In this document: one piece after another, positions 45,111 to 58,800 of the stretch
Layout of the letters: each line of letters opens with the position of its first letter
Position numbering within the stretch: position 1 is the first letter of the stretch
DNA from: Halictus rubicundus
Taxonomy: Eukaryota > Arthropoda > Insecta > Hymenoptera > Halictidae
Direction of reading: 5' to 3'
DNA length: 64,000 nt
Assembly: GCF_050948215.1 (NCBI RefSeq)
Contig: NC_135153.1
Location: 8,522,058-8,586,057, forward strand
The notes under the pieces: model-generated
Database searches by the model: none
The model's input: the letters and a program-made list of their open reading frames with translations, nothing else
What the model was told of the DNA's origin: nothing
Made by a program: the position numbers and the translations under genes

Positions 45111-46797
45111 TTTCTGTTTATTCTATAGGTCAGGTACGTACTAGAGAACGAAACTGTAAATTCTCCAACGACAAGAGATGCGCGAAGAATTCGAGATTTT
45201 GCTTATCTTTTAGCCAGAATGGCAACGAGATAGACGTCGCAATTCGCAAAAAACTGACGAGTTACCGGGCGGTGTTAAGAGTGAAGCACATGTAAAGCAT
45301 ACCTCGTCAGAAGCATCCTTCAGGAGGATCATCTTCTAGATTACCTTGCTGACTGGTCTAAGCTCTCTTGCGGAGAGTAAACCATACTTCAAGTTGGAGG
45401 GGTAAGATTTCCACGTAACGATATCACAAGATCAGGACGAAATTCGCATAAAACTCAACGAAACCACCGCTGTCTGGGAAATTTCAAAGATATTTTGTCC
45501 AAGTTCGACGAGCTTCTAATTTGACTGGGAAGCATGAACAAAGTACATACAAGCATCCCGCGCGAACCAAAGGTAAACCATCCAGGTTTACATTTGCAGA
45601 AACACCCTCGATCTAACAATAGCCGTCTCTACAACAAGATACATCGTGGGAAACAAAAGCAGAATTGTATTTAGCTACTCTGTTACTTGGATTTATACTT
45701 TCACAATTAATCTGCCCTGTTATTCCGTATTGTTAGCAACAATTACATCTTCCACGCTGAGAAACACAATACCGTTGTTAACATTCCGAAAATATTTGTA
45801 ATTCACTGGATACCCTTTACATTCGAGTGAAATAGAAGCGGCTCGCGGTTCCTGCTAACCGTTCATATCGATCCGACAGCGGGCAGAACGAGGAATTCGA
45901 GATGACCAGTCAACGGTTTTAAATTTTCTGTAACCGTATATATATATATGTCTAATGATTATACAGTATGTAACAAAAATAAGTAAACGCGAACTAATGA
46001 ATAACTGAATTTTGGGGGCGAATCAACTCCAGTACCAAAATCTATGTATAATCTATTTTTTCTCAAGTTTTTAATTTAAATTATTTTTATTTTGTTGACC
46101 GAAAAGGGGGGGGGGGCTATGACTGAACAGGGCCCCGTAGAAACGAGAACAACAAACGTGGGCAACAATGTTTCTCGATTGTCTTTCGTGTACGGGTCGC
46201 AAGATTCGACTTCGTTAACAGTGGTTGCGGTCAATCATTTAGGCTCCGTCTTTACGATGGCTACTAAGCAACATACTTTTTCAGCTGTTGTGCTTCTCAT
46301 TAAGTTGGTCTCGAGCACGGTATGAAGGAAAGGAGAAACTCGTTTACTGTTACGAGAAAGAGAACACATCCCGAATGCCTGGAGAGGTACTGTTTGCCCG
46401 CAGATGCTGGCAACTGCGAAACTTTGTTGTTCGCCGCTGCTAAGTGAAATGAGAATACCGATTGTTGTAAAAGAAATTCGTGTATTCTATCTCGATCGTA
46501 CGACGTGTTTTAGTAGCGTATATGTTAGGCTGCGAATTTTTCTGCGAAATAAAAATTTTCCTAATCGGTCGTACGAATTCGAAATTAAATAGAAATTTAC
46601 TTCCTCTATCAACAACTTTAATATGACAAGAATAGCGTGATAGTGCTGTTAAATTGTTCCCGATGTCTCCATAGTTACGTATGCATTTTATCGATTCAGT
46701 TTTGTAATAAATGCATACAATTTGCAATTCACAGTAACGTGTTCATGCAACATATTTGGATATTATGTATGTAAATATGTACTCTATTATACATATA
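45111..46797. other. Spacer without assigned feature
   Basis: Contains a short TA run (45939-45950) and a run of G at 46107-46115. Open frames at 46092 and 46404-46727 show no recognised protein. Confidence 0.4.
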
Positions 46798-47590
46798 TAC
46801 AGGGTGATACCAGTTGACCGTAGTGTTTTTTAATTAAAGTAAAGCACAAACTGTTCGAGATATTTCAGGTTTCATTAGTTTAACACGAACGCTGCTCTAT
46901 GACGTTAATTGTGAAACATGATATCATTGAAGTGACCCCTCGGCTTTTTTCACGAGCCAGACTCAATTTTCCGCTACCTATTCACATAATTGGGGCTCGA
47001 TTTCATTAATGAGAAATTGTTTTTCAGCTCGTCAATCGTGTTTTTATTTCTCAAAAAAAAAAAGAAACAAATAAACAACTACAGGAGAAAGATTAATTCT
47101 ATCGAGTCGTATGATTCTCGATGTCTCATTTTTGTGAAATTATGCGCCCATGTGGCTGATTTAATTTTACACAGTTTTAGTTTGTATTTTTTTCAAACAG
47201 ATTTACATTCTGAAAACTTCACCGAAAATATATAGGAACAGATGATCTCGGAAGATTAGCTACAATCATATAGTCGTCGATAAAGGTATTTGAGAAATTT
47301 ACATATGTCAGGCGCAAGCTTGTTGCAACAGGCGTTGATGTCATACATGCATGCCTAATCCGTAATTCTCTGTGCTAAATCCATTTGAAATCTAGTGATC
47401 GTGTTAGCCCATTATACACTAGTTGCTTCCAAATACCCGAAAGAGTAAAGTAGTACTTACATGGAGACATATACATACTTTTTCAATTGAACAGCATGAA
47501 ATATAGAAAGACTATATAGCCGATTTAAGCGCACAGTGTTGTCGCAAAAATGCTGTGAGCAATAACTTTCAATTGTCGGTAGGTATGGTA
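46798..47590. other. Spacer beginning with an ACAGGGTG-type repeat start
   Basis: ATACAGGGTGATACCAGTTG at 46798 is a typical repeat start of this class, extending to about 46960 (CATTGAAGTGACCC). The partner end is unclear, and the rest is unassigned. Confidence 0.4.
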
Positions 47591-47893
47591 ACTCTCGATT
47601 TCATCCAGAAAACTCGTCCAATGGCATAAAAATGCTTGGATTCCACGGCATGCGCATCGCCAATTTTTGGCCTACTTCTAACGCTTATATTACCAAATAT
47701 CTGCGTAATCTCGTCAGCTGATGACCAACGCGCGCTAGACTGAACCTTCCTCTTTCGAATGAGCCCTTTCCCAGCGACAAAATATTCTCATACAAAGACG
47801 AATAGTTGAGGCACGTGAAACCATTTTTCACCTATTTTTGTCGGTAACGTGGTCACTCTACCTTATCGCGAATTTACGGAGTCTTGGCTAATT
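47591..47893. mobile_element. AGCCAAG-family MITE, left-truncated copy
   Basis: Starts inside the element at CTCTCGATTTCATCCAG and runs to the terminus GGAGTCTTGGCT. It shares TTTTTGGCCTACTTCTAACG and CTCTACCTTATCGCGAAT with the other copies, and lacks the GTCACGTGAC end. Confidence 0.85.
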
Positions 47894-48326
47894 ATTATGA
47901 GTCAAACCTTGACTATTATCAAGGATAAAGGTGCAGTTTAGGGGACCTACGTATCTGATAAGCTACATATTACGTTTGATTAGTGTTCCATGTGAAACGT
48001 GATGTCAATGATTGTCTAGATTTATGACTCGATCCTAGGAGGAGCGATTCTCGATGTACGGATCTGCGAATGACAGGGGCGTGTGCGGATAAGTGATCGG
48101 CAGGTGAGGCAATTAGACAATTGCCCCCTACACGCTGGCCAACGATTCAATTGTTAAATCAATATTAAAATGTGAGAAACAGGAAAATAGATAGCGAGAA
48201 ATACGAAAACCTCCGAAAGAAAGGTCGACGAAAATGTATAATTTTGATACTTCAATTAAATTGGGTACGGATCAGAAATCTTACTTCCAATGACACGAAA
48301 AATCTTTTGCACTATCGGTAATCATT
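47894..48326. other. Spacer without assigned feature
   Basis: No feature was recognised. Confidence 0.4.
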
Positions 48327-48559
48327 AGACTGCGGATTTTATGCATTTATGACAAAAATAGGTAAACACAATTTAAAGCAGTGTCTGAGATTTTCTGGTA
48401 TATTCTATTGTATTCTGCTTTATTCTAGTATATTCAAGTATATTCTGGTATATTCAGCTGTATTGTAGTATATTTTGGTATATTCTGGTATGTTTTTATT
48501 TCGCTCCTGTCTTGCAATCAATGCAAATATTTTTTGTTTTGCATGAAGATCCGCAGTCT
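48327..48559. mobile_element. AGACTGCGGAT-type MITE with internal minisatellite
   Basis: Left end AGACTGCGGATTTTATGCAT, right end ATGAAGATCCGCAGTCT, inverted repeats of about 20 bases. Between about 48398 and 48493 is a run of roughly ten 10-base units, consensus TATTCTGGTA with variants. Confidence 0.85.
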
Positions 48560-49313
48560 AGTTATCATTAATAAGTATAAATAACAATAAATGTTTATAC
48601 CTCAACACCTCTTTGTTATCTTATGCCTCTTATAATCAGTAGAATGTATTACAATTTATGAGCGTACATATTTGAAGCATTCGTCGCACCACTTCGAAGA
48701 GACATTATTTATCCTTTAAGTTTCTTTTTCAAGCCCTACATATGTGCATTACGAGCGTGTGCCCGTTGACAATGGTTAGTGAAGCCTGAAGCCCGAAGCC
48801 TGAAGCGAAGAGATTGTTCAAAAGGGAACGTAGACAAAGGATATAATAGGAATTCCTTTTTATGACCATCACCAGCTAAGTCTTGTGAATCTGACTTTAG
48901 TAAAATTCCTTTTATATGCGCGGAATTATTTCCGTTGCTTTACCAGTTGCATTTATCTTACGTATTTGAATTTACAAGGAAACATCAAATGGAATGGCAT
49001 TTCATACGAAGGTCCAACGAGAAAACTTGGTAACTGAAAAATTCGATGTCATGATATGTAAATATTTGATATGTTTACCTCATTTAAAATGTTTACCTCA
49101 CTCATTTAATTCGCAAGAAATATTTCATTTATGAGACGACGAAAAACTTTTGTTTTTCAGATTATGTTACTTGTGCTTCTTGTGAACAAAAACATTACAT
49201 TATCTAGAGTAAATTTGTTTCTCTACATCTAGTACACACAACAAATTGTACCGTTAAATGTGTTTTTTGCAATATAAAAAGTTACAAGAGTTATTACCGG
49301 TAAATCTCGCTAA
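48560..49313. other. Spacer without assigned feature
   Basis: A short GAAGCCTGAAGCCCGAAGCC run at 48781-48804 is a small tandem repeat. Nothing else was seen. Confidence 0.4.
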
Positions 49314-49454
49314 ACACCGGAGTCGCCGGATCAAGATTTGCTCCCCCACTCTAATTTGCCCGGTCACGTGACCGTAACTGGGACGTCACGTGACTCTTAC
49401 TGGCAGAGAGAGGGTAACTTTTTCCCCTCGATTCGTGCTCCCTCCCCTCCCCTG
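49314..49454 (-). mobile_element. CAGTGTCGCCAGAT-family hAT MITE with two GTCACGTGAC sites
   Basis: Reads on the - strand as the 15739 copy: GGGAGGGAGCACGAAT, GGGGAAAAAGTTACC, then TTAGAGTGGGGGAGC and ATCCGGCGACTCC. Compared with that copy, a segment containing GTCACGTGAC at 49363-49372 and 49385-49394 sits in the centre. Both outer termini are worn. Confidence 0.8.
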
Positions 49455-52400
49455 CCTTTAACTGCTATTTTAAACTCTGCGAGTTGGCGTACAAGTATGT
49501 ACAAAGTTTTTGCCGCTGAAGGAAGCAACTAGTGTGGCCAGAGATATTAAAGTTGTATAAGTTCTACTGTTATTATATAACACATTCGAAGCAGAGGCTC
49601 CGAATGTCATCCCAGCGGAGTTGTTAAACACAAATAACGATGTGCCAACATTACCGCTAGGATGCTAATGTAAAAGAAAATAGTTACTGAAGAAATAACA
49701 GACCGCGACTTGGATGAAGAAACCGGCACAGCACTACTAGTACCGCTGCAGAAAATTTAAGCTATCATGTTCATTTGCAACTTCTGAAACATTATGTTCT
49801 AAAGATAGTAATTATACTTGTGGGACTGGACGACAAAACAACGTCCACGTTAACGTGTACCTCCGCGGAAAGTAGTATTTACACGTTTAATTTATGAATT
49901 TTCGGTAAATGTAGCTAAGGAGAGTCGACACATTAATCATTCTAACTAATTAATAACTACCGAGCAATAAAAATAATATACATGGAAACCGTATTAATTC
50001 TTGTGAAATTTTATGGTATTTCAGCTAAATGCATTATATTTCGTGCTCTTAATTACTAGTCGTTGGATGTCGAATATTTTTACTCGGAACACAATTATCC
50101 GTATTCGGAAACGTAAAAAAAACATTCTGTTATACCAGCCCGTCGACCGTATCTCAATGAAATGTAACCATAAACCAAGAAAGCTACAAAAGCTTTTTTA
50201 TATAAAATTTAAACGGTTTGTCGCGGTGAAAATATTTGCCGTCAGCGTCTAATTAATAGCACAGGGCATAATACAATTAGTGGAAATATCACATAAATTT
50301 ACGTTTTGCTTGGTATACCGTGAAACTTCCATCTAGAAACTCTCACCATATAGGTATAATATTCACGTGGTTCTCGCATTTGCCTCTGGTTTGTATTAAC
50401 AAATTTTTACGAAAGTAAAATAACAACTTGTTGAAAAAATATAAATCAACGAAATAAGTCGATACCGTGAAAAACAACATTGATTGGAAATGTGTGAAAA
50501 ACTCTTGAAATATTGAAACACACGTTTTGCTAGTGGCCGTAATTGTTACAACTAAACTGGAGAAAGTATATATTATAAAATAATAAAATAATAAAAAAAT
50601 GAAGTGTTCACAGTCACGTATGCATGTACACGTAACCCGTGCAGGCGATGCGACCTAAAACAAAAACAGGAAAGTTTCTGTAAACCAATCGTTGTTCTTC
50701 GTGACATGCGACAGTTCGCAATTTATATGTGACATCGACTAGGTCACGGAGCCACGTACGAGCGTAGTCCGTTTGGCGCCGAATTTTCGCCAGGAAAAAT
50801 GGGACTCTGTCTCCCTTTCCGGAAAATGCGTGCTCAGGGTGCAATGGAAGGGAAGGTCATATAAGGTTCTCCACACGAATTGTCCCATTGGACTGCATTG
50901 GACTACGGAATGGGACCAGATAACAACCCAACCTATTCAACTGAAAAATTTATTACGTGTCCTTCCTCGTTCGTTTTACATGGATCCAGTCCCTTCTAAA
51001 TAATTCTTTTGAAAAAAAAAACCCTCTTGGTAAACGATTGCAAAGAATGCTGGTGACCATATTACGATCGATTAATATAAAACTGTTATTTCAAAACGCG
51101 ACCGCTTGCGTTTTACTTTCAAATCAGTCATGAACTTTTGCAGCAATCATCCAATATGGCATAATACATAATACGGCACGAGCGGAATTTTCAGCTGAGG
51201 ATTATGCAGAACCTTCCAGCAACTTGACGTGGTCTCCTGGGCAATGGCGTGTCTCAAAGCATCGATATATCTCTTATGCAAGATGTTTCATAACTCAGCT
51301 ATGCTGTAGCAGCGTGTCAATGTTATCTATCGCTGTTTTATAAACTCAAGACTTCGAACAACTGATACAGCATAGAAACAAATAAATAGTTTCGATTAAT
51401 ACTTTTTTTTTATGCACTGTATCTACTTCTTAGAGAAAGATCTCAATGAAGTGAAACTAACAAGTTACGCGGTCGAACTACGTAACTCCATTCTTGAAAT
51501 GATGTATAAGGTCAGCGTGAACCACCGAGGGAAACGGGTATTTAAACGGGTTGCTACCCACCACCGAAAACTTTATTCCACCGAGGAAGAGGGACGACGA
51601 CAACAAACTGTTCTAATGCCACAGAATTTAAACCAAGTCAGTGCACAGTCAACACTCCATAGGAAACTTCCGAAAGTAAACAACAAGAAGAAAGAATCGC
51701 ATAATACGGCAAACATGTGTGTTAAATTGAGCGTCTCCTTCGCTTTCGAATGTTGTACCTGAAAAGTGTAAACAGATGACGGACCGAGGACAGCGGCAGG
51801 GGAGAAAGTACGAGGATGTTCCGTTTATGTTTTCGCGGAAAACGACGCCTCTGATGGGTGTGTATGTGTGCGTGCGGCAGTACGTTGCGGTCGAGGCGTC
51901 CTGGACGCGCAGTCGGTTGTTAATCGTTGGCCAAATCGGTTACGGTGAAAAGTGTGGATTGTATTTTCCTACGCATTTGCAGCTCAAGTTTATTCTACAC
52001 CCCTGCCTATTTTGGTTTTAATTGAATAACGTGTGTACATGCACACTCCGGGAGATGAACGATTTCAATTTTTTTGCGCGTTACGCATGAAAATCAAATT
52101 GCATTTTACCAAACTGTTTAGTTCTATTTGACAAAAATAACATTTTCAACGTATTTTGTATTCAATATTTTTGCGCGCCTTATTCGACCGAGAGAGAATT
52201 TCCGAGAATACAATAAACTATGATTGATTAGCTAGCGCCGGGCTGTGACACACGTTCTTGGCACGAAGGAGCGCAAGATTTAAAAATACTTTCGTTGTAC
52301 GGAACGACGACACAACGAACGGTTTCAATGGCACGGTTAGGTGAAATGGTGTTTACCGAAAACAAACAGTGGAAATGCAGCAACCGAAACGTTTACCCTC

Positions 52401-55254
52401 GACAGTACTTAAAAAAGCAACAATCTGACTGATAGCTCGCGATGCAAGTAATCTATCGGTTTTCAGTAACCCAACGCGAGAACAATTCTGTGCACCTGTG
52501 TACCCTCGTCAGTCCAGGAGCGACGCTATCGGAAAAGTCTAATGGCCATGTACAATTTCTTCTTTTATAAAAGCTTTTCCTACCAACTGGGAATATCCTC
52601 CGATACATTCTTTTGTCCTAGCGACATAAGTCTCTGATTCTACAATCTTTTTCCGAAGAGAAGCGCCAACGAAACGTTCATTTGTGTCCTTAAGGGGGAT
52701 TATTCTTCATTGAACGCGTCGTTTTTTTTGCGTAAGTTCATAGGAGAAAAAATTTATCGGACACGTGCACGGACCTAAAATTCCTTTTACCTTTTTTTGT
52801 TTCATGTTTTGCCATAAATGCGCAATTGAAACGGTTTATTTTCGAAATTTTTAAGCGCAGACAAAAAAAAAGTATTTTTACGGATGTCCACGTTATTGTC
52901 ATCTCACTTCGGAGTTGCTCTTCCGCGGGGTGCTCGTAAAACTACTACTTTGCCGAACACTGTAACGATTTTCACGGAACTTTATCCTTTTCCGTCTGAA
53001 CGCGTGGGATAAACCTTCCCCGTTACCATTTCGACCCATTTTAACTTGTTCAACAAACATCCAACTAGTTCAAACAACAGGTCAGGATGTATTGATGGCA
53101 TTCCTGTGTACTACCCCTGACGAAAACTATTCGACCGCGTTTAAAAATCGCATAATCTTCTTAAAATTGAACCGAATGAGTTGAGGTTTCTTGACATGTT
53201 AGAAAATTTTCAAAAAAACTCCCATTGGTCGGAATTCGGAAGACTAAAAAGTAGAAATTTTTTTCGATTTTTTCATCTGTGCCTATAATGAAAATTTGAA
53301 AAATCTTTCATTTTTAATGTAAGCCCAAATAATTCTTTATACACTCTTATATTCATGATTTTCATAAAGTATTTTCTGTCGGGGGTAGCAAAACAGTCGG
53401 ACAACAAAGTATTTCAATTTTAAACGACGTGTGTTCTAATACCAGATATTCCACCGTGTATAGCATTGTCGGACAATTAACATCCATCAGGTAGAAATGC
53501 TACCGAATTAATTAAACATGCCATCCCTACGGACTAAATTGTTATTACACGTTTTTAGCAAGTGTATACATATATATATACATACGCTTTCATTGCAGCA
53601 ACAATTCGTACATTCAAACAACATGGTTCATAAATCCATAAATGATGATCGAGGTATTTCTAATATTTTAACGAGACGATGTTCGAAACAAAAATGCAGT
53701 AGAACAAAAATTTTGAAAAACAGTATTTGATTTTTAAGTATTTTTTGTTATTTCATTGTAATTACGTCGATTACGAAGATCAGTCTTTAAATGTTTTTCA
53801 TACCATTATTAAATGGATCCCATTTTCTGTAGAACAACGTTTCATCAAGAAATATTAATTTAATGCGCAATATTAATTTAACCAACAGCGGATATATTTC
53901 TTGAGTATTTTGCATGGGCAGTCGTCGAATATTAATTTTAATTGTTACATTTCACCGGCATCGTAATGTTCACTGAAGTTACGGTTATGAAAGAACCTAA
54001 ATACCATATCGATCCTTTCATTAACCGATACTTTAGCCGTGACGGCAATTATTCCATTTTTGGCCCCTCGATCAAAAGAATTATTGCCACTTTATAATAC
54101 ACTCGAACCTCGGTAATTCGAATTCCAAGTTAAAATCTTCCGGAGGTCTCGACGTACCGAGATTTTTTTAGTGAAATGGATTTAACAAACGAAAATTCGA
54201 TTTTTCGATTATGCATGCTTAAATGAAGAAAAATTCAATGTTTGAAACTTGAATTTCTTATTTTGCCAGCGAAATTTTCGGAACTTTTCAACATATTAAA
54301 TACAATTCCATTGGAAATTACAAGTTTCAACAGCGTGCGTCAATTCATTGGCAGCGCGTAAAATGGACGAGATTGCATCAGCTATTGATTACATTCAAAA
54401 TAGACGGGAATCCATCAAAAGGAGCTAATAAATTGGCACGGGCCTTGTCATCGATCATGCTTCATTAAATCTGGACAGCTTAATATCAGCGGAGGACTTA
54501 TAGACTGCTCTGCACACTCTGTTACAACTGACTGTTACTTCTTCGAGGAAACGTGAATTCTTTGGAAAAGTTACGGGATCGATTAGAACCGAATTCTCGA
54601 GAGTTCTATCCATAATTCGCGACTTATACCGGGCCCAGTTGGACAATATCAGATCAACTTTGAAACAGCTGTCGCAAAGAATGATAGTAGCAAGAAACGA
54701 ATTCGTCCCGTGATCTCTCGTTTATTTAGCAATTTATAACTTATCTGCTCGTACTGTTGCACAACGAAAATTTGAACAGCCACCGTACACTAGGGTGGCT
54801 CTTATTTTCGACATCCGAACATTCCCAAAATTAACGATTTTCAGATTACGGTTTTCGATTTTCTAGAAGGAACAAACAGTAGCTTGGCTTTGTTTTTCGG
54901 TACCTAAGATCTAGGGTGACTAACGAAAGAAAGTTTGTGTAATCGAAGTTCAATATCGCGATGAATAATGTGTTTTCGAAGTATGTTTTATCGTCTGGTT
55001 CTTTCATGATTCATGCTTGACGTAGCCTGGTTAACCGACACGAAGTAGGGCAAATTTCAGCTGAAACAACGTATAAATCTGTCGCGTCGTAGGAACCAAA
55101 TTGACTCTGACAATACTTCCAATAAAGACGAATTGTCGAAATTAAACAACATCCCCCCAAGTATCACATGACAAATCGAATAGTTAATTCTCAATTGAAA
55201 AACTATGACACGTCAAACGATAACGAATTTCTTCGTCGCAATGTTTGCTTTTTC
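49455..55254. other. Long spacer without recognised genes
   Basis: Nearly 6 kb. Open frames at 50614-51003, 51412-51762 and 51776-52021 are the largest but match no family I know and lack convincing splice sites. At 54106 the sequence CTCGAACCTCGGTAATTCGA resembles a pogo-type terminus without a found partner. Confidence 0.45.
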
Positions 55255-55831
55255 GAAGACTCCGTAGATTCGCGATAAGGTAGAGTAACCAGGTTACCAA
55301 CAAAAATAGGTGGAAAATGGTTTCACATGCCTCAGCTTTTCGTCCTTATATGAGAACATTTTTCGCTGGGAAAGGGCTCGTTCGAAAGAGGAAGGTTCAG
55401 TCTGGCGGGCGCTGGTTATCAGTTGACGAGATTACGCAGATATTTGGTAACATAAGCGTTAGAAGTAGGCCAAAAATTGACGATGCGCATGCCGAGAAAT
55501 CCAAGCATTTTTATGCCATTCGATGAGTTTTCTGGATGAAATCGAGAGTGACGCGCACTAGAAAATATCTTCAGCTAGAAATTGAGCTATATTTTGTCTT
55601 GATTCTCTGCGAAATAGAGCGAAAAACTTGAAGCACGTTTCTGGCGTCAGAATTCGTGATATCGATAATACCGAGCAAAAACTGTGACAAGTTTAGTCAG
55701 AGACTTAAGACCCGTCGGATCAAGACCAAGACGGATCTTAAGTCAGTGGCTGAAGGCTGTGAAGGGAAATTATGCAGCAGTTACCGACCTGCTGGCTCTA
55801 CAAAAGTCACGTGACTACCCTTGGCTCTTAA
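55255..55831. mobile_element. AGCCAAG-family TTAA MITE, near full-length copy
   Basis: Inverted relative to the 27988 copy: AAGACTCCGTAGATTCGCGA at the left, ACTACCCTTGGCTCTTAA at the right, about 577 bases. It contains all sections found in the other copies, including GTCACGTGAC at 55806-55815. A short frame here (FAGKGLVRK, FGNISVRSRPK) is also open in the 27988 copy but frameshifted in the 47591 copy. Confidence 0.88.
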
Positions 55832-58800
55832 AAGCAACAAAGATATGTTTAAGTTCTAGTCTTAGGCGACCCATCCTGTGTATACACATAACGAGAAGTT
55901 CAGATCGGTGGAAATAGTATGCGAACTCACAAAAGCTTACAACTCTTGCTAAAGTTTCGAACTCTTAGCGGGGACTCGAACGTTTGCGAAAGTTCAATCG
56001 TGCGAGGCTTGAAGACTCGAAAAGTCAGCTACCGACTGCCTCGCTTTTCTGCAGTTCCCTTTAACCGAGAATTAAGCAATAACATCGTTTGTATATCCAG
56101 GAAAATTTGTATATCTCTTAGAGTCATTTCTGATCATTTCTGATGAAAAACAGGCAAACAGTACGAGAAGCACGAACTCTTGATTCCTGAAATTCAATCA
56201 TTGTCTCTCAATGGTCCGACTTTGGAACAGCGTGGCTTCCACACTTTAGACAGCACAGGGATCTTGAAATGCGCTCTGGGAATATATATCCTCTTCTAGC
56301 TAAGCAACGGTTTCTTTGTTCCAAGTACAAGATTCCACGCGAAAGACATATGTAGTATATTATGTGTGCTAACACCTTTTTTACAGAACCCTTTACGAAT
56401 GGTGTGACCAAAGCAGATGCGATGACTGTCCCATCAGAAATATTAAGTAAAAAAATTCAAAAAACATTTTGTTGTCGAGAAAATCAATTTGAAACATTCA
56501 CTAAGCTCGAATACCATTGGATACAAATTATAAGTGTTTTAGTCTGTGACGTGCTATACCTATTTGTAATTAACACTCGTGATAATATCAAATTACCTAT
56601 TCTCCATCGACCTAATTATATATTGTTCTATCAGCTTGCATTGCATTACTATACAATACCATTCTCGTTGTGTATCAACGTTATCCAGATGACAGATATA
56701 CAGATAAATATATACAGAGTGTCCCAAAAATGTTGGAAAACCTTTGAAGAGGTGGCTCCTGAGGTCGTTTGTAGTATACTTTTTCCTTAGCGAAAATTTC
56801 CGCCTCAGCTTTGTTAACTATTCCATATCGAACATTTGCTTAAAGTAATTAACTAAATGTTATCCGCATGTATGTAAAAAATTATGACATATAATTTACG
56901 AACGAATTTCTGTGAGCCGAATGGAAAACAAGTCGAGAAAATCCGATTGTTATTCCGATCGATTTGATTATATGATAACGAATAATGCGTGGCAACGTGC
57001 TGTAATATGTTTATAAAATACGAGTATGTTAATCCAAGTAAATTTATCTTCAAGGTCGGGAAACGTACAACTAGCGTAAACAAACTGTTCGTATTTACAA
57101 ACCCACGTGGAACTAACAATGAGTCGAGTTAAACGTCTGTTTAAAATAGCAATGTTAACGAATCCATTGTGTCCATAATTAACTGTTTGCTTAAAGCAGC
57201 CATGTTTGCCGTAACACACTGTTTCCTCCAAATTCGAATAACTTCGAGATACGTCGCGGGGGCCCGAAATTTTGTGAAAATATCTAAGCGAATAAATAAG
57301 ACGAATTTCTTTGATTTTTACTACGCGAAATCAACGCATAATGCATTATTATTATAAATAAGGGAAATAATTATTGGACCACACTGTATATTACATATAC
57401 AATAAGAGTTCTGTGGACCGCCATGCTTTTATGTGTAACACGAATTGTTCGTGTTGTTCCAGATTATACATAATACGATACCTAGATGGTCTGCTTTCAG
57501 TGTTACGCCATTTCGAAAAGTTGCAAAGTTTTAATTCGCTTGGCGTGGCGGAAACGTTGAACAAGTTCTTGTCCGATAACAGAAAACCGCTGACAGGTTT
57601 AGGTAATATTAGAAATGTTATTATCAAACTGCGAGTTTTGTACATTTACGATATTTGCAATCATGTTAGACACGTTATAAAATAGGCAATTTTGCTAAAA
57701 TGCAAAATAGCTTTTATGTTATTATCGTGGCAACGAAACGTATAGATGTATATACGTAGTCGATCCATTAAAACAACTAACAAATTTTTCCTTTTGAAGC
57801 AATAGCATTTAGTGACGGGGTAAAGTCGATTGCAATTTTCATCTCGCATTGTTCTGTTCCAGAAAACGCGGATGTGCCTGACCGAAATATCTTTTCAGCA
57901 TTTTTCAACATTTTTTCACCGAAAATTACAGTGCAATAGCAATACAGCGATCATCGATGTATTGAAAAAATGTCGTGTCTACTGTTATTCGTGTGAAACA
58001 GAATACAGAGACATTATTTCTACTACCGTATGCTTGGTACGTGAATTATTCAGACTCTCGCATTGCATTCTATGTATAACGAAACTTACGAGATGTTAAA
58101 TTCAAATTAAAAACGCATATTAATCGGTAAATGAATGTTGTGTATACGTATACATATAACGCGTGTGCAAACTGGTGATTACACAAAGTATTATTTATAT
58201 TTCCTGAATTTCCAATCACGTAGCTTCGTGGATTTGCAAATTACAATCTCCAAACAGAATATCTTACGCATGACTACATTAAATAATTAAGTGACGTAGT
58301 TCAACAAATGCGTTATTCATCCATGCTTAAGGTATTTGCCCTGTAGAGATTAGTTGATGCACAAATACGATAAGGGAATAAATTAAACTTAAAAAAACGG
58401 AAGAAAGAAAGTCACATATTCGGAAAGAAAGTCATTTTCTGTAGTTGAAAACAACGTAGCATATTCTGTAGCGCTCGATTAATTAATTGTTTACTACATT
58501 TCATTTAAACAACAGTACATTTAATAGCAATAATATTTAGCCATCACCTCGAGCACCTAAATTATTTCCGCTTCGAACTCGAACTGATTTTTTCGGCTTC
58601 AAGGTCACTTCAAGGTCGTTGAACTCAAAAAGTCATTTTTTTTTACTTTCAATAGTAGCGGAAATAATGTAGGTACTCGAGTGAAAATTAACAACCTGTA
58701 CACAAGCATGTGTACAACTCTTCTCTGTTTCATAGATAAATTTTTAACGTTAAGCTTGAAGGGTAACATTGAATTTGAGAATCATGATCGTTTAGAAATG

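Noticed and set aside
51412..52021. Two consecutive + strand open frames of 116 and 81 codons
   Set aside because: No similarity to a known family, and the sequence looks random; kept only as unassigned spacer.
55317..55526. Open frame shared by two AGCCAAG-family copies (FAGKGLVRK)
   Set aside because: The same region is frameshifted in the 47591 copy, so the shared frame is best explained by DNA similarity of the repeat.
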